From Butyricimonas sp. Marseille-P3923 (lineage in GTDB: Bacteria; Bacteroidota; Bacteroidia; Bacteroidales; Marinifilaceae), in NCBI RefSeq assembly GCF_900184685.1, contig NZ_FXXL01000007.1, forward strand, positions 434,001 through 498,000: 64,000 bases of DNA, written 5' to 3'. Under the pieces are notes generated by a model. That model did not search any database. It was given only the letters and a program-made list of their open reading frames with translations, and had not been told where the DNA came from. Positions 42,291-49,887 of the stretch are shown piece after piece. The first letter of the stretch is position 1. Every line of letters starts with the position of its first letter. A program made the translations under genes and the position numbers.

Positions 42291-42380
42291 TTTATGATTT
42301 ATGATTTATGATTGCCGATTGGGTGATTAAGTGGTTAATGATTAGATATTTATAGATTAAGTGATTAAGTGATTAAGTGA
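42285..42380 (+). repeat. Tandem AT-rich repeats: TTTATGAT family C and GATTAAGT units
   Basis: Four or more TTATGATT units directly after the OYE stop, then GATTAAGTGATTAAGTGATT-type units. They fill the space before the first SDR gene. Family C also occurs between nqr cistrons. Confidence 0.7.
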
Positions 42381-42388
42381 TTATCGGA

Positions 42389-43288
42389 ATGAAAAGTAAC
42401 TTGCAACTCGCCGAAGGCGAATGTAACTTGCAACCTGCAACTTGCCGAAGGCAAACAAAGAAGGCGAACCTCACGGCTGTTGTAACCGGAGCGAGTTCCG
42501 GTATCGGACGGGAATATGCCCGGCTGTTGTGCGAGAAGGGATACGAGGTGGTGATGGTGAGCAACGAGGATATCCCGCTACGGAAAGCGGCGGAAGAGTT
42601 CGCCGCGAAATACGGAACCCGGACTTATCCCGTGTGCATGAATCTGGCTGTACCCGATGCGGCGGTGCGGTTGCACGAATTTTGTCGAGAACGGGGGTTC
42701 ACGGTTGATATACTGGTGAATAACGCGGGTGTATTCTATTTCGAGCAGGTTGTGGATGTTCCCGTTGATCGGGTGGAGTTGATGCTGACGCTTCACGTGA
42801 CTACACCGACAATGCTATGCCGTCTTTTCGGTGAAGACATGAAATCCCGCCGTCGCGGCTATATCTTGAATATGTCGTCCGCCTCGGCGTGGTTACCTTA
42901 CCCGTCAATTTCGCTTTACGCGTCCACGAAAGTTTTTCTTAGAAATTTCTCCCGCGCGTTCCGGTTGGAAATGCTTGACCACGGGGTAAGTGTCACTGCG
43001 GTGTGTCCGGGTGCGGTAGCGACAGACTTGTACAATTTACCGCGACATTTGCAAAGACTCGCCTTGCGCCTTGGGGTGATGATGACTCCCCGTTCGTTGG
43101 CTCGCCGCGGGTTACGGGCTATGTTCCGTCGTCGGGCAAGAGTAATCCCGGGGATATTCAATTATTTCATGCTCGGGACATTGAAACTCGTGCCATTAGG
43201 GGTGATCAGGTGGGCGATTCGAGAGGTAGATAGAAGGATAAAAGGAAAGAAAAATGAAACAAGGTTGGGTAATAGTCACGGGTGCTAA
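42389..43288 (+). CDS. Short-chain dehydrogenase/reductase, hydroxysteroid-dehydrogenase-like (first)
   Basis: A 299-residue classical SDR. Cofactor motif TAVVTGASSGIGREY, then DILVNNAGVFYF, the catalytic Ser in NMSSASAWLPYP, the YASTK (YxxxK) active site, and CPGAVATDL. A C-terminal segment with hydrophobic helices (FNYFMLGTLKLVPLGVIRWA) resembles the 17-beta-HSD3/12-type membrane-leaning SDRs. Before the Rossmann strand lies a 29-residue extension (MKSNLQLAEGECNLQPATCR...) made of repeat family D; no ATG exists closer to the fold. It probably interconverts a 3-oxo or 17-oxo group with a hydroxyl. Confidence 0.85.
   Translation: MKSNLQLAEGECNLQPATCRRQTKKANLTAVVTGASSGIGREYARLLCEKGYEVVMVSNEDIPLRKAAEEFAAKYGTRTYPVCMNLAVPDAAVRLHEFCRERGFTVDILVNNAGVFYFEQVVDVPVDRVELMLTLHVTTPTMLCRLFGEDMKSRRRGYILNMSSASAWLPYPSISLYASTKVFLRNFSRAFRLEMLDHGVSVTAVCPGAVATDLYNLPRHLQRLALRLGVMMTPRSLARRGLRAMFRRRARVIPGIFNYFMLGTLKLVPLGVIRWAIREVDRRIKGKKNETRLGNSHGC
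42398..42453 (+). repeat. Repeat family D inside the SDR gene 5' end
   Basis: About 56 bases beginning AACTTGCAACTCGCCGAAGG, paralogous to 41025-41079. Here it is translated as NLQLAEGECNLQPATCRRQ; the one-base indel shifts the second half into another frame relative to the OYE copy. Related fragments are at 44158-44193 and 54569-54592 (reverse). Confidence 0.8.
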
Positions 43289-44117
43289 CGGCGGCATGGG
43301 ACGGGCAATTGCGATGGCGGTAGCCCGGGTGGGAATGCCCGTGGTGATGGCTTGTCGCGATATAGCGAAAGCGATACCGGTGCGCGAGGATATTGTACGG
43401 GAGAGTGGTAATTCAAACGTGGAATTATATCGTCTTGATCTCGCTTCGTTCGCGTCCATTCAAATGTTTTCCGAGGAAATGACAAGAAAGGATATTGCCG
43501 TGCTGGTGAATAACGCGGGAACGATGCCCGGCGAATTTTCTCTGACGGAAGACGGGCTGGAAATGACCGTCGGTGTGAATTATGCGGGGACGTGGTTGCT
43601 GACCAATTCGTTACTCCCGTTCATGGGACACGGCATCGAATCGCGTGTTATCAACACGACCTCGATCACCACTTGCATGGGACACGTGGGAGAGCGTTTC
43701 CTTGTTCCCGATCCGGAACGTTTCCGGCGTTTCCGGGCGTATCCGGATTCTAAACTTGCCGTGCTCATGTTCACGGCGGAACTTGCCCGGCGGTTACGCG
43801 GGCGCACGATTACTGCCAACGCGGTCGATCCCGGTGTAGTCGATACGGGCATGATCACGATGGGACGTTGGTATGACCCGTTGACCGATCTTCTGTTCCG
43901 TCCCTTTATCAAATCTCCCGTGCGGGGAGCATCCTCTGCCATTATGCTCGCTACTACCGACCGCTACGCCCACGTGACGGGTAGTCTTTTCCGTGGCGGT
44001 CATCCCGTCAAACTACCTGCCGAGGCTCGTGACCTTCCGGCTTGTCGGGCTTTGTGGGAAGAAACACTTCACTTCGTGCAGGGAAAGTTGCGTCGCCCGT
44101 GGGATGAATTTAGTTGA
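43254..44117 (+). CDS. Short-chain dehydrogenase/reductase, hydroxysteroid/retinol-dehydrogenase-like (second)
   Basis: A 287-residue SDR. Cofactor motif WVIVTGANGGMGRAIAMAVA, IAVLVNNAGTMPG, the catalytic Ser in NTTSITTCMG, the active site YPDSK and the DPGVVDTGM loop. It resembles retinol-dehydrogenase/WW-oxidoreductase-type SDRs that use lipophilic alcohols. It overlaps the preceding SDR by 35 bp, so translation is coupled. With the first SDR it may provide 3-alpha and 3-beta (or 17-) hydroxysteroid activities; which is which cannot be told. Confidence 0.85.
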   Translation: MKQGWVIVTGANGGMGRAIAMAVARVGMPVVMACRDIAKAIPVREDIVRESGNSNVELYRLDLASFASIQMFSEEMTRKDIAVLVNNAGTMPGEFSLTEDGLEMTVGVNYAGTWLLTNSLLPFMGHGIESRVINTTSITTCMGHVGERFLVPDPERFRRFRAYPDSKLAVLMFTAELARRLRGRTITANAVDPGVVDTGMITMGRWYDPLTDLLFRPFIKSPVRGASSAIMLATTDRYAHVTGSLFRGGHPVKLPAEARDLPACRALWEETLHFVQGKLRRPWDEFS

Positions 44118-44157
44118 TCGTGTGATTACAGAATCGACTTCGGGGCGTGTATTTTGA

Positions 44158-44193
44158 AAAATAACTTGTAACTTGCGGACTTGAAACTTGTAA
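44158..44193 (+). repeat. Repeat family D fragment upstream of nth
   Basis: Units AACTTGTAACTTGCGGACTT and AACTTGTAA in the 89-bp gap between the second SDR and nth. Confidence 0.5.
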
Positions 44194-44206
44194 TTATATA
44201 TAAGGT

Positions 44207-44842
44207 ATGGAATTGAAAGAAAGATATGACCGCGTGTTGGCATGGTTCCGGGAAGAGATGCCCGTTGCCGACACGGAGTTGCGTTATAATGACCCTTTCC
44301 AGTTGCTGGTTGCGGTCATCCTGTCGGCACAGTGTACTGACAAGCGGGTAAATATGGTGACTCCGGCATTATTCGAGCGATTCCCGACAGCCGAGGCGAT
44401 GGCGGGCGCCACGATAGAAGAGATTTTCGAGTTGATACGGTCGATATCGTACCCGAATAATAAGTCCAAACATTTGTCGGCAATGGCGAAGAAATTGATG
44501 AACGAGTTCAACGGGGAAGTGCCGTCTGATTTCGAGTTACTGCAAACCTTGCCCGGTGTGGGACGAAAGACTGCGAACGTTATGGAAGCGGTGGCTTTCG
44601 GGCGTCCGGCAATGCCCGTGGACACGCACGTGTTTCGTGTGGCCGATCGTATCGGGTTGGTGACAGGGGCACGTACTCCACTGGAAACAGAGAAACAACT
44701 CGTGGCCAATATCCCGGCGGAATGGTTGTCGAGAGCACACCATTGGTTGATTTTGCATGGACGGTACGTGTGTACGGCACGAAGCCCGAAATGCGGGGAA
44801 TGCGGGATAAAGAACTGGTGTAGAAAGCAAAATGGAGAATAA
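44207..44842 (+). CDS. nth: Endonuclease III
   Basis: A 211-residue base-excision-repair glycosylase/AP lyase. The helix-hairpin-helix is LQTLPGVGRKTANVMEAVAF with the catalytic Lys, followed by the catalytic Asp in MPVDTHVFRVADRIGL. The C-terminal [4Fe-4S] loop reads CTARSPKCGECGIKNWC (C-x6-C-x2-C-x5-C). Length equals E. coli Nth (211). Cytosolic. It follows the steroid operon but is a housekeeping function. Confidence 0.97.
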   Translation: MELKERYDRVLAWFREEMPVADTELRYNDPFQLLVAVILSAQCTDKRVNMVTPALFERFPTAEAMAGATIEEIFELIRSISYPNNKSKHLSAMAKKLMNEFNGEVPSDFELLQTLPGVGRKTANVMEAVAFGRPAMPVDTHVFRVADRIGLVTGARTPLETEKQLVANIPAEWLSRAHHWLILHGRYVCTARSPKCGECGIKNWCRKQNGE

Positions 44843-44856
44843 CACTCCATTTTAAA
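44830..44856. terminator. Bidirectional hairpin between nth and the HD-domain gene
   Basis: A short stem (AATGGAG/CTCCATT with flanking A/T) that overlaps the nth stop and ends just before the converging HD gene at 44857. Confidence 0.55.
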
Positions 44857-45396
44857 TTACAAGAACAGTCTGCACCATTCGTCAAAGCGGGCGGCGGAAT
44901 CCGCCCCGTGAAACAACATTTCGGCACGGATTTTACTGATTTTCTTTTCGCGGGTGAGGTTGCTTTTCGAGTAGAACTTGTCGGCGAAAGCGATGAGTTT
45001 CTCTTCCAGCGTGACGGGTTGCATGTCGCGAAGGGGAAGCGGGAGATGTTTTTCCTGTATCATTTCGATCGTGAGCCCTGTGCCCGTGTGACGTTCGCAC
45101 ACGAGGGCGTGGCGAGGCAGTCCTTCTTTCCGGAGTAAATCGGCACCGAGATAGCCGTGGCAAATGTAAGGATATTCGCCGAAACACCCGATGTCGGGAG
45201 CGTTGGTGAGGAATATCCCGATATCGTGCAACATGGCGGCTTCTTTGATAAAGGAGATATCGAGATCCATTTCCGCGTGGCGCATAGCGATGGCGAGTGC
45301 TTTGTCCCGCACGAGTTGGCTGTGTATCAATAGACTTTGTCCCGCGAGGGAGTCAAGCGTGTAGTATTTGCGTATAATATCTAACGGTTGTATCAT
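44857..45396 (-). CDS. HD-domain phosphohydrolase
   Basis: A 179-residue HD-superfamily protein. Metal ligands: His in SLLIHSQLVRDKAL, the HD pair in AAMLHDIGIFLTN, His in ICHGYLGADLLRK and CERHTGTGLT, and a late Asp in IAFADKFYSK. The family hydrolyses phosphomonoesters or nucleotides; the substrate is unknown. ATG 45396 is chosen because the upstream extension to 45456 is hydrophobic and atypical. Confidence 0.87.
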   Translation of the reverse strand: MIQPLDIIRKYYTLDSLAGQSLLIHSQLVRDKALAIAMRHAEMDLDISFIKEAAMLHDIGIFLTNAPDIGCFGEYPYICHGYLGADLLRKEGLPRHALVCERHTGTGLTIEMIQEKHLPLPLRDMQPVTLEEKLIAFADKFYSKSNLTREKKISKIRAEMLFHGADSAARFDEWCRLFL

Positions 45397-45521
45397 TTGT
45401 TCGTTTTTTAAGCCCACAAATATAAGGTTTAGTTTATAAAGTAGCGATACCCGCAAGTATGCTTTGAAATCATTTACGAATAAAAGTTCTTTTAGGTTAT
45501 GAAATAGTCATTGAACTTTTA

Positions 45522-45529
45522 TAAATTTG
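45522..45529 (+). promoter_or_regulatory. -7 promoter box of the ABM-nitroreductase gene
   Basis: TAAATTTG matches TAnnTTTG. Transcription would begin after the ATG at 45531, which argues for the downstream ATG at 45594 as the start. Confidence 0.55.
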
Positions 45530-45593
45530 TATGATTTTAAGCGGGGAGAAAGGTAGTGGGGTGTGGAATGTCGAATTTCTAAGTGAACAGGAT

Positions 45594-46388
45594 ATGATCA
45601 GAATAAATGTTACTTTATCGGTCGGCGCCGGGGTACGCGCCGAAGTTGCGGCTTTGTTGAGCGAAATGGCAGACCTCTCGCGAGGAGAGCGGGGATGTAT
45701 CGGTTACGAGATACTGGAAAATTGTCGGCTGGAAGACACGATGATGATCATAGAAACGTGGGAGAACGAGGCGGTGCTGGCGACTCATAAGGAAAGCGGA
45801 CATTTCACGCGCATTATTCCCCGTGTACGGGAATTGGCGACGGAGATGAAAAGCCAGAAATTCACGACGATGGCTTCCGCGGACGAGGCGATTACAGGTC
45901 GTCGCACGGTGCGGGAATACACGGGGGAGAAGATTTGCACGGGAGTGATCGAGCGTGTGGTGCGTGCCGGAATGTATGCACCCTCGGTGAAAGATCGTCG
46001 CCCGTGGGAGTTCTTCGTGATGGAGGATGCGAAACATCTGCACGAGTTGGCGGAGATTTTGCCGGGGAGCGAGGCGTTGCGGACAGCCCCGATGGTTATA
46101 CTCGTGTGTTGTAATACCCGGCTGGCAGGTCTGGAGGGTGGTAATTGGCCGCAGGAATTGGGAGCCTGCGTGCAGAATATGTTGCTGCAAGCCTATGCCG
46201 AAGGATTGGGAACGGCATGGATCGGGGTGTACCCGAAAATGCATTTCGTGCACGAGGTGAAAAAAGCATTGCACTTGTCGTCGGAATTCGTGCCGTTCGC
46301 CGTGGTCGCGATCGGGAAAACGGCGAGGGAAACGGATACTGTGACGGAACGGTATGACCCGTTGAAAGTGCATTTTATAAGTCGTTAA
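45594..46388 (+). CDS. Fusion of an ABM-type monooxygenase domain and a nitroreductase domain
   Basis: A 264-residue two-domain protein. Residues 1-95 form an antibiotic-biosynthesis-monooxygenase ferredoxin-like fold (MIRINVTLSVGAGVRAEVAA, CIGYEILENCRLEDTMMIIE, ETWENEAVLATHKESGHF). Residues 105-264 form a nitroreductase/FMN-reductase domain (ITGRRTVREYTGEKI, PSVKDRRPWEFFVME, GACVQNMLLQAYAEGLGTAW, PFAVVAIGK). The nitroreductase part is short but has the FMN-site Arg pair. The fusion suggests a quinone or reactive electrophile as substrate; this is inference. The start follows the promoter at 45522. Confidence 0.85.
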   Translation: MIRINVTLSVGAGVRAEVAALLSEMADLSRGERGCIGYEILENCRLEDTMMIIETWENEAVLATHKESGHFTRIIPRVRELATEMKSQKFTTMASADEAITGRRTVREYTGEKICTGVIERVVRAGMYAPSVKDRRPWEFFVMEDAKHLHELAEILPGSEALRTAPMVILVCCNTRLAGLEGGNWPQELGACVQNMLLQAYAEGLGTAWIGVYPKMHFVHEVKKALHLSSEFVPFAVVAIGKTARETDTVTERYDPLKVHFISR

Positions 46389-46474
46389 AATTAGTCTTGA
46401 AAAATAAAGAAAAAGGCAAACTTTTTGTAGTTCTATTCGTTGAAGTAAATATATAAATTAAAAATTAGACGAAT

Positions 46475-46756
46475 ATGAAAAACGAAACTTCAAATTTACT
46501 GCTGGGTCTGGGTATAGGCGCGGTAGTTGGAGTAGCTGTCGGGTATTTAATGGTTGCCGACAACCGCAAGAAATTAGCCGAAGAGTTTGATCACGCTGTT
46601 GCCAAAGTAAAGGACGAGGTGAAAGGCGTATACGCTAAAGCAAAATCAAAAGCCGAGGAAGCACGCGAACATGTTTCCGAGAATGTACATGATGTAGCGG
46701 AAAAAGTAGCGGGAAAGACTGAACACGAGGGGAGAGCGGCTGCTGAAACCAAGTAA
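46475..46756 (+). CDS. YtxH-domain membrane-anchored stress protein
   Basis: A 93-residue protein. One N-terminal membrane helix (LLLGLGIGAVVGVAVGYLMV) is followed by a charged helix (AKVKDEVKGVYAKAKSKAEE) rich in Lys, Glu and Ala, the YtxH/apolipoprotein-like pattern. It is 6 bp upstream of a holin-like gene and the first of a three-gene envelope set. The role is unknown, often general-stress linked. Confidence 0.88.
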   Translation: MKNETSNLLLGLGIGAVVGVAVGYLMVADNRKKLAEEFDHAVAKVKDEVKGVYAKAKSKAEEAREHVSENVHDVAEKVAGKTEHEGRAAAETK

Positions 46757-46762
46757 CGGCTT

Positions 46763-47176
46763 ATGGAGAATTTCGCCGAAAAGACTTTCTCCGGGTTGAA
46801 AAATGACATTTCAACCTACGTGGAGACGAGACTTGAGCTAATGAAATTGAACACGTACGAGAGGGTAGCCAAGACAATGGCGGTCTTCTCGTACGGTATT
46901 GTTTTGGTATTGCTCGCCTTTTTCGCTATTCTTTTCCTGTTTCTCGCCCTTGGTTTTTTCCTCGGCGAGATATTGAACAGCGTGGCACTGGGGTTTTTGT
47001 TGGTAGTGGGGATGTACCTGTTGTTGTTCGGGCTGATTCTGTTGTTCCGGGAGAAGATTAGCGCGAGGGTGACAAACGAGATTATAACCGCGATGATGAG
47101 TAAAGATGAAAAAGAGGACGAAGAAACCACCGACCCCGCTGGAGATATTACGGGCGGAACAGAAACGGGTGCGTGA
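46763..47176 (+). CDS. Phage-holin-like (Holin-X superfamily) membrane protein
   Basis: A 137-residue protein with an amphipathic N-terminus and two strong helices (GIVLVLLAFFAILFLFLALG; LGFLLVVGMYLLLFGLILLF) followed by a charged tail. It matches the 'phage holin family' proteins that sit next to YtxH genes in bacterial chromosomes and are not phage genes. Its end overlaps the next gene by 71 bp. Confidence 0.85.
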   Translation: MENFAEKTFSGLKNDISTYVETRLELMKLNTYERVAKTMAVFSYGIVLVLLAFFAILFLFLALGFFLGEILNSVALGFLLVVGMYLLLFGLILLFREKISARVTNEIITAMMSKDEKEDEETTDPAGDITGGTETGA

Positions 47177-47444
47177 GAGTTGCCGTTTGCAGGAGGAAAA
47201 ACTGAACGAGGATTTCCGTTTTATCCATCGCCATTCTGGGAAATTGTTGTTTTCCGGTATCTCGTCGTTGTTTTTTTCCGGCAGGAGGGACGATACCCCG
47301 AAGGAAGAAAAGGAGGTGCGCGATACCCCGATGCTGGGTGCCATGTTAAAAGATTTTTCGCCTGTTTTGATAGAGGCGGCTATACCCATTGTATTACGCT
47401 GGGGTGTGGGGCGGATCGGTAGACTATTCAAGGGAAAAAAATAA
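47106..47444 (+). CDS. Hypothetical basic membrane-associated protein of the YtxH/holin set
   Basis: A 112-residue protein: strongly basic N-terminus (MKKRTKKPPTPLEILRAEQK), a small hydrophobic patch (LLFSGISSLFF) and a hydrophobic C-terminal half (PVLIEAAIPIVLRWGVGRIG). Its ATG lies inside the holin-like gene, giving a 71-bp two-frame overlap. It recurs as third member of this set in related genomes to my knowledge; the function is unknown. Confidence 0.75.
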   Translation: MKKRTKKPPTPLEILRAEQKRVRESCRLQEEKLNEDFRFIHRHSGKLLFSGISSLFFSGRRDDTPKEEKEVRDTPMLGAMLKDFSPVLIEAAIPIVLRWGVGRIGRLFKGKK

Positions 47445-47984
47445 GGGTTTGTAAGGTTCATAGAGTTTATAAGGTTTATAAAGTAATAGATATCCGCGGG
47501 ATGCTTTATATGCGGCGTCTCCTTGAGAATCCTCTACTTTATAAACCTTTAGGACAAATGCGTCAAAATTGAATAGAGAGAAAAATTATCCCCTTTTTCT
47601 CTCTTGTTTAGTGTGAGATAAGTTAAATAGTAATTATATATGATATATATACTTTATAGTTTCTTTATAACAACTCCCATTCAACTCCTATTCATCTCCT
47701 ATTATAAAGGTAGAATAATAGAAAATAAATTGAAATTGAATAAAGTTTGATAATACGAAAATACATGGTATAATTATTATTCATTATAGAAAAATAACTG
47801 AATACACCAGAATCTTATCTTGAAAAAGGAAGGAAAATAGTAAAAATTATTTTGATACGGTTGCCCTAGATAAACCTTATAAACTTTATAAACTATTTGC
47901 TATCTTCGCGCTCTCTGTTCTTATCTGATGGTGATCGAGGGGGAGTGAACGAGGCTGTAATACTAAAGAAAGGAGGATCATTTT
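47445..47984. repeat. 540-bp gene-free region built from A and B repeats around an AT-rich core
   Basis: Family A tract (TTTATAAGGTTTATAAAGTA near 47467-47486) with its inverted partner at about 47537-47550, then inverted family B at 47551-47570, an AT-rich core of about 275 bp (47571-47845) with a small hairpin (GAGAGAAAAA...CTTTTTCTCTC near 47575-47606), a direct family B copy at 47846-47867, and a final A tract at 47872-47893. No reading frame of note. A -7-like TATCTTCG lies at 47901-47908 for the MATE gene. Confidence 0.65.
47969..47977 (+). promoter_or_regulatory. Strong Shine-Dalgarno sequence before the MATE gene
   Basis: AAAGGAGGA lies 7-8 bases before the ATG at 47985. Such a match to the 16S anti-SD is rare in Bacteroidota and not seen before most other genes here. 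Confidence 0.6.
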
Positions 47985-49349
47985 ATGTCTGCTGCGGACG
48001 CATCGCATTTATTGGAAACAAAACCCGTCGGGAAGTTATTGCTTCAGTACTCGATACCCGCTATCATCGGGATGACGGTTACATCGTTGTATAATATTAT
48101 TGATAGTGTTTTTATCGGTCATGGCGTGGGACCGCTTGCCATTTCGGGATTGGCGATTACTTTCCCGTTGATGAACCTGATTATTGCTTTTTGTACACTG
48201 ATTGGTGTTGGGGGAGCCACGATTAGTTCCATATACATGGGACAGAGAGATATGGAAAAGACCTCGTCGGTGTTGGGGAACGTGTTTTTGCTGTGCGTTA
48301 TTCTCGGATTCTGTTTCGGGGGGATTGCCTCGTTATTACTGGAGCCCACGTTGCGGTTCTTCGGGGCAAGCGAGGCCACGATGTCTTACGCCAGAGATTT
48401 TATGGAGGTGATACTATTGGGAAATCCTATCGCTTTCACTTTTATCGGGTTGAACAACCTGATGCGCGCGACGGGATACCCGAAGAAAGCCATGTTGTCA
48501 TCGCTGTTGACGGTTTTCGTGAATATTATATTAGCCCCGATATTTATTTTCCATTTCGGGTGGGGAATCCGGGGGGCAGCGTTCGCTACCGTGATCGCGC
48601 AGACGAGCGGGTTGGTGTGGATTCTGGCACATTTTATAAACAAGAATAGTTCGGTACATTTCAAGGCCGGAATATTCCGGTTAAAAGGCCGGATAATCAA
48701 AAGTATTCTTTCTATAGGGATGTCGCCTTTCTTGATGAACGTGTGCGCCAGTACGGTGGTGATTATCTTGAATAATAGTTTCATGCGCTACGGTGGAGAT
48801 TTGGCAATCGGGGCTTATGGCATCGTGAACCGGGTGTTGACGTTGTTTATCATGATCGAGATCGGGCTCACGCAGGGAATGCAGCCGGTAGTCGGGTATA
48901 ATTACGGGGCGTTATTGTTTGACCGGGTACGACGTGTGTTGCGTTATGCCATGATCACGGGAATCTCGATCACGACGTTCGGGTTTATCACGAGCCAATT
49001 ATTCCCGGACTTTATCGTGGGTATGTTCACGGATAATCATGAGTTGACGGAGCTTGCAAAGTTCGGGTTACGGATAACTTGTTTGTTATTTCCGCTGGTC
49101 GGGTGTCAGATTATTATTACCAATTTTTTCCAGTCTATCGGGAAAGCGAAAGTTTCTATATTTCTGTCGTTGTCGCGCCAGTTGATATTCTTGATACCGT
49201 TCCTGCTGATTTTACCCCGTTTCTGGGGTATCACGGGCGTGTGGGCCAGTTTGCCCATGGCGGATTTTATTTCTTTCGTGATGGCAGTCGTTACCTTATT
49301 TTATTTTAATAAAAAGGGACTACTTTTCAAGATGAACAAACAGATATGA
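47985..49349 (+). CDS. MATE-family multidrug efflux transporter
   Basis: A 454-residue inner-membrane antiporter with 12 helices in two halves. Landmarks: LLLQYSIPAIIGMTVTSLYN-type N-lobe start, GHGVGPLAISGLAITFPLMN, NNLMRATGYPKKAML, the second-lobe LTQGMQPVVGYNYGA and IITNFFQSIGKAK. It exports cationic compounds with Na+ or H+. It is preceded by a good Shine-Dalgarno and followed by a terminator, so monocistronic. Confidence 0.95.
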   Translation: MSAADASHLLETKPVGKLLLQYSIPAIIGMTVTSLYNIIDSVFIGHGVGPLAISGLAITFPLMNLIIAFCTLIGVGGATISSIYMGQRDMEKTSSVLGNVFLLCVILGFCFGGIASLLLEPTLRFFGASEATMSYARDFMEVILLGNPIAFTFIGLNNLMRATGYPKKAMLSSLLTVFVNIILAPIFIFHFGWGIRGAAFATVIAQTSGLVWILAHFINKNSSVHFKAGIFRLKGRIIKSILSIGMSPFLMNVCASTVVIILNNSFMRYGGDLAIGAYGIVNRVLTLFIMIEIGLTQGMQPVVGYNYGALLFDRVRRVLRYAMITGISITTFGFITSQLFPDFIVGMFTDNHELTELAKFGLRITCLLFPLVGCQIIITNFFQSIGKAKVSIFLSLSRQLIFLIPFLLILPRFWGITGVWASLPMADFISFVMAVVTLFYFNKKGLLFKMNKQI

Positions 49350-49405
49350 GGAAAAGTGTGGTAAATACTTTTTATACATGTGGAAATATTTCCCATGAAA
49401 TAAGA

Positions 49406-49436
49406 AACGGGCTCAATTTCTTGAACCCGTTTTTTA
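49406..49436 (+). terminator. Terminator of the MATE gene
   Basis: An 11-bp stem with one mismatch (49406-49416/49421-49431), 4-base loop, then TTTTT on the plus strand. Confidence 0.8.
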
Positions 49437-49448
49437 CTTAAAGAATGT

Positions 49449-49757
49449 CTAATCTTCCAGCGTGACTGCTCCCGAGAGAGCTACCGCTTCTTTATTACGG
49501 AAAATCATAATAGGTGAAACTGCTTCGTAAGCAGACATTATATACTCGAATAGTTGAGCTGTGGCTAATTTCCCGCGCTCGGCCAGTGAGAGTTTCAATT
49601 TCATACCCGTGTTCGCGTCCTCGCTTTTCTGTAACTCAGACAGACCGAGGAACTGTTTGGTTTCCAACAAATATTGCACCCGGTGCAATTCTTCCGGCTC
49701 GAAAAATAATTCATAATTTTTCTCTTCCCGATTTCTACTGAATAAAGTTGTTTTCAT
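49449..49757 (-). CDS. Hypothetical protein
   Basis: A 102-residue cytosolic protein. Features: basic start (MKTTLFSRNREEKNYELFFE), helical middle (EELHRVQYLLETKQFLGLSE), Lys/Leu-rich strand (MKLKLSLAERGKLATAQLFE) and an acidic end. I recognise no family. It converges with the MATE gene, separated by the terminator. Codon use looks native. Confidence 0.65.
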   Translation of the reverse strand: MKTTLFSRNREEKNYELFFEPEELHRVQYLLETKQFLGLSELQKSEDANTGMKLKLSLAERGKLATAQLFEYIMSAYEAVSPIMIFRNKEAVALSGAVTLED

Positions 49758-49887
49758 TTTTGTGTGTATTGTGTGTGTATATATATAACGCTTTACGCGT
49801 TGCTCCGTTTTATAACTTGGGTAACACTTAGCAAATGTATCCTATGTATTCACGATACAAGATACGTGCCAAATATGTACTGGTTTT

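Noticed and set aside
46763-47176. Prophage remnant suggested by the holin-like gene
   Set aside because: No other phage gene is present; the YtxH neighbour marks the chromosomal envelope version of this family.
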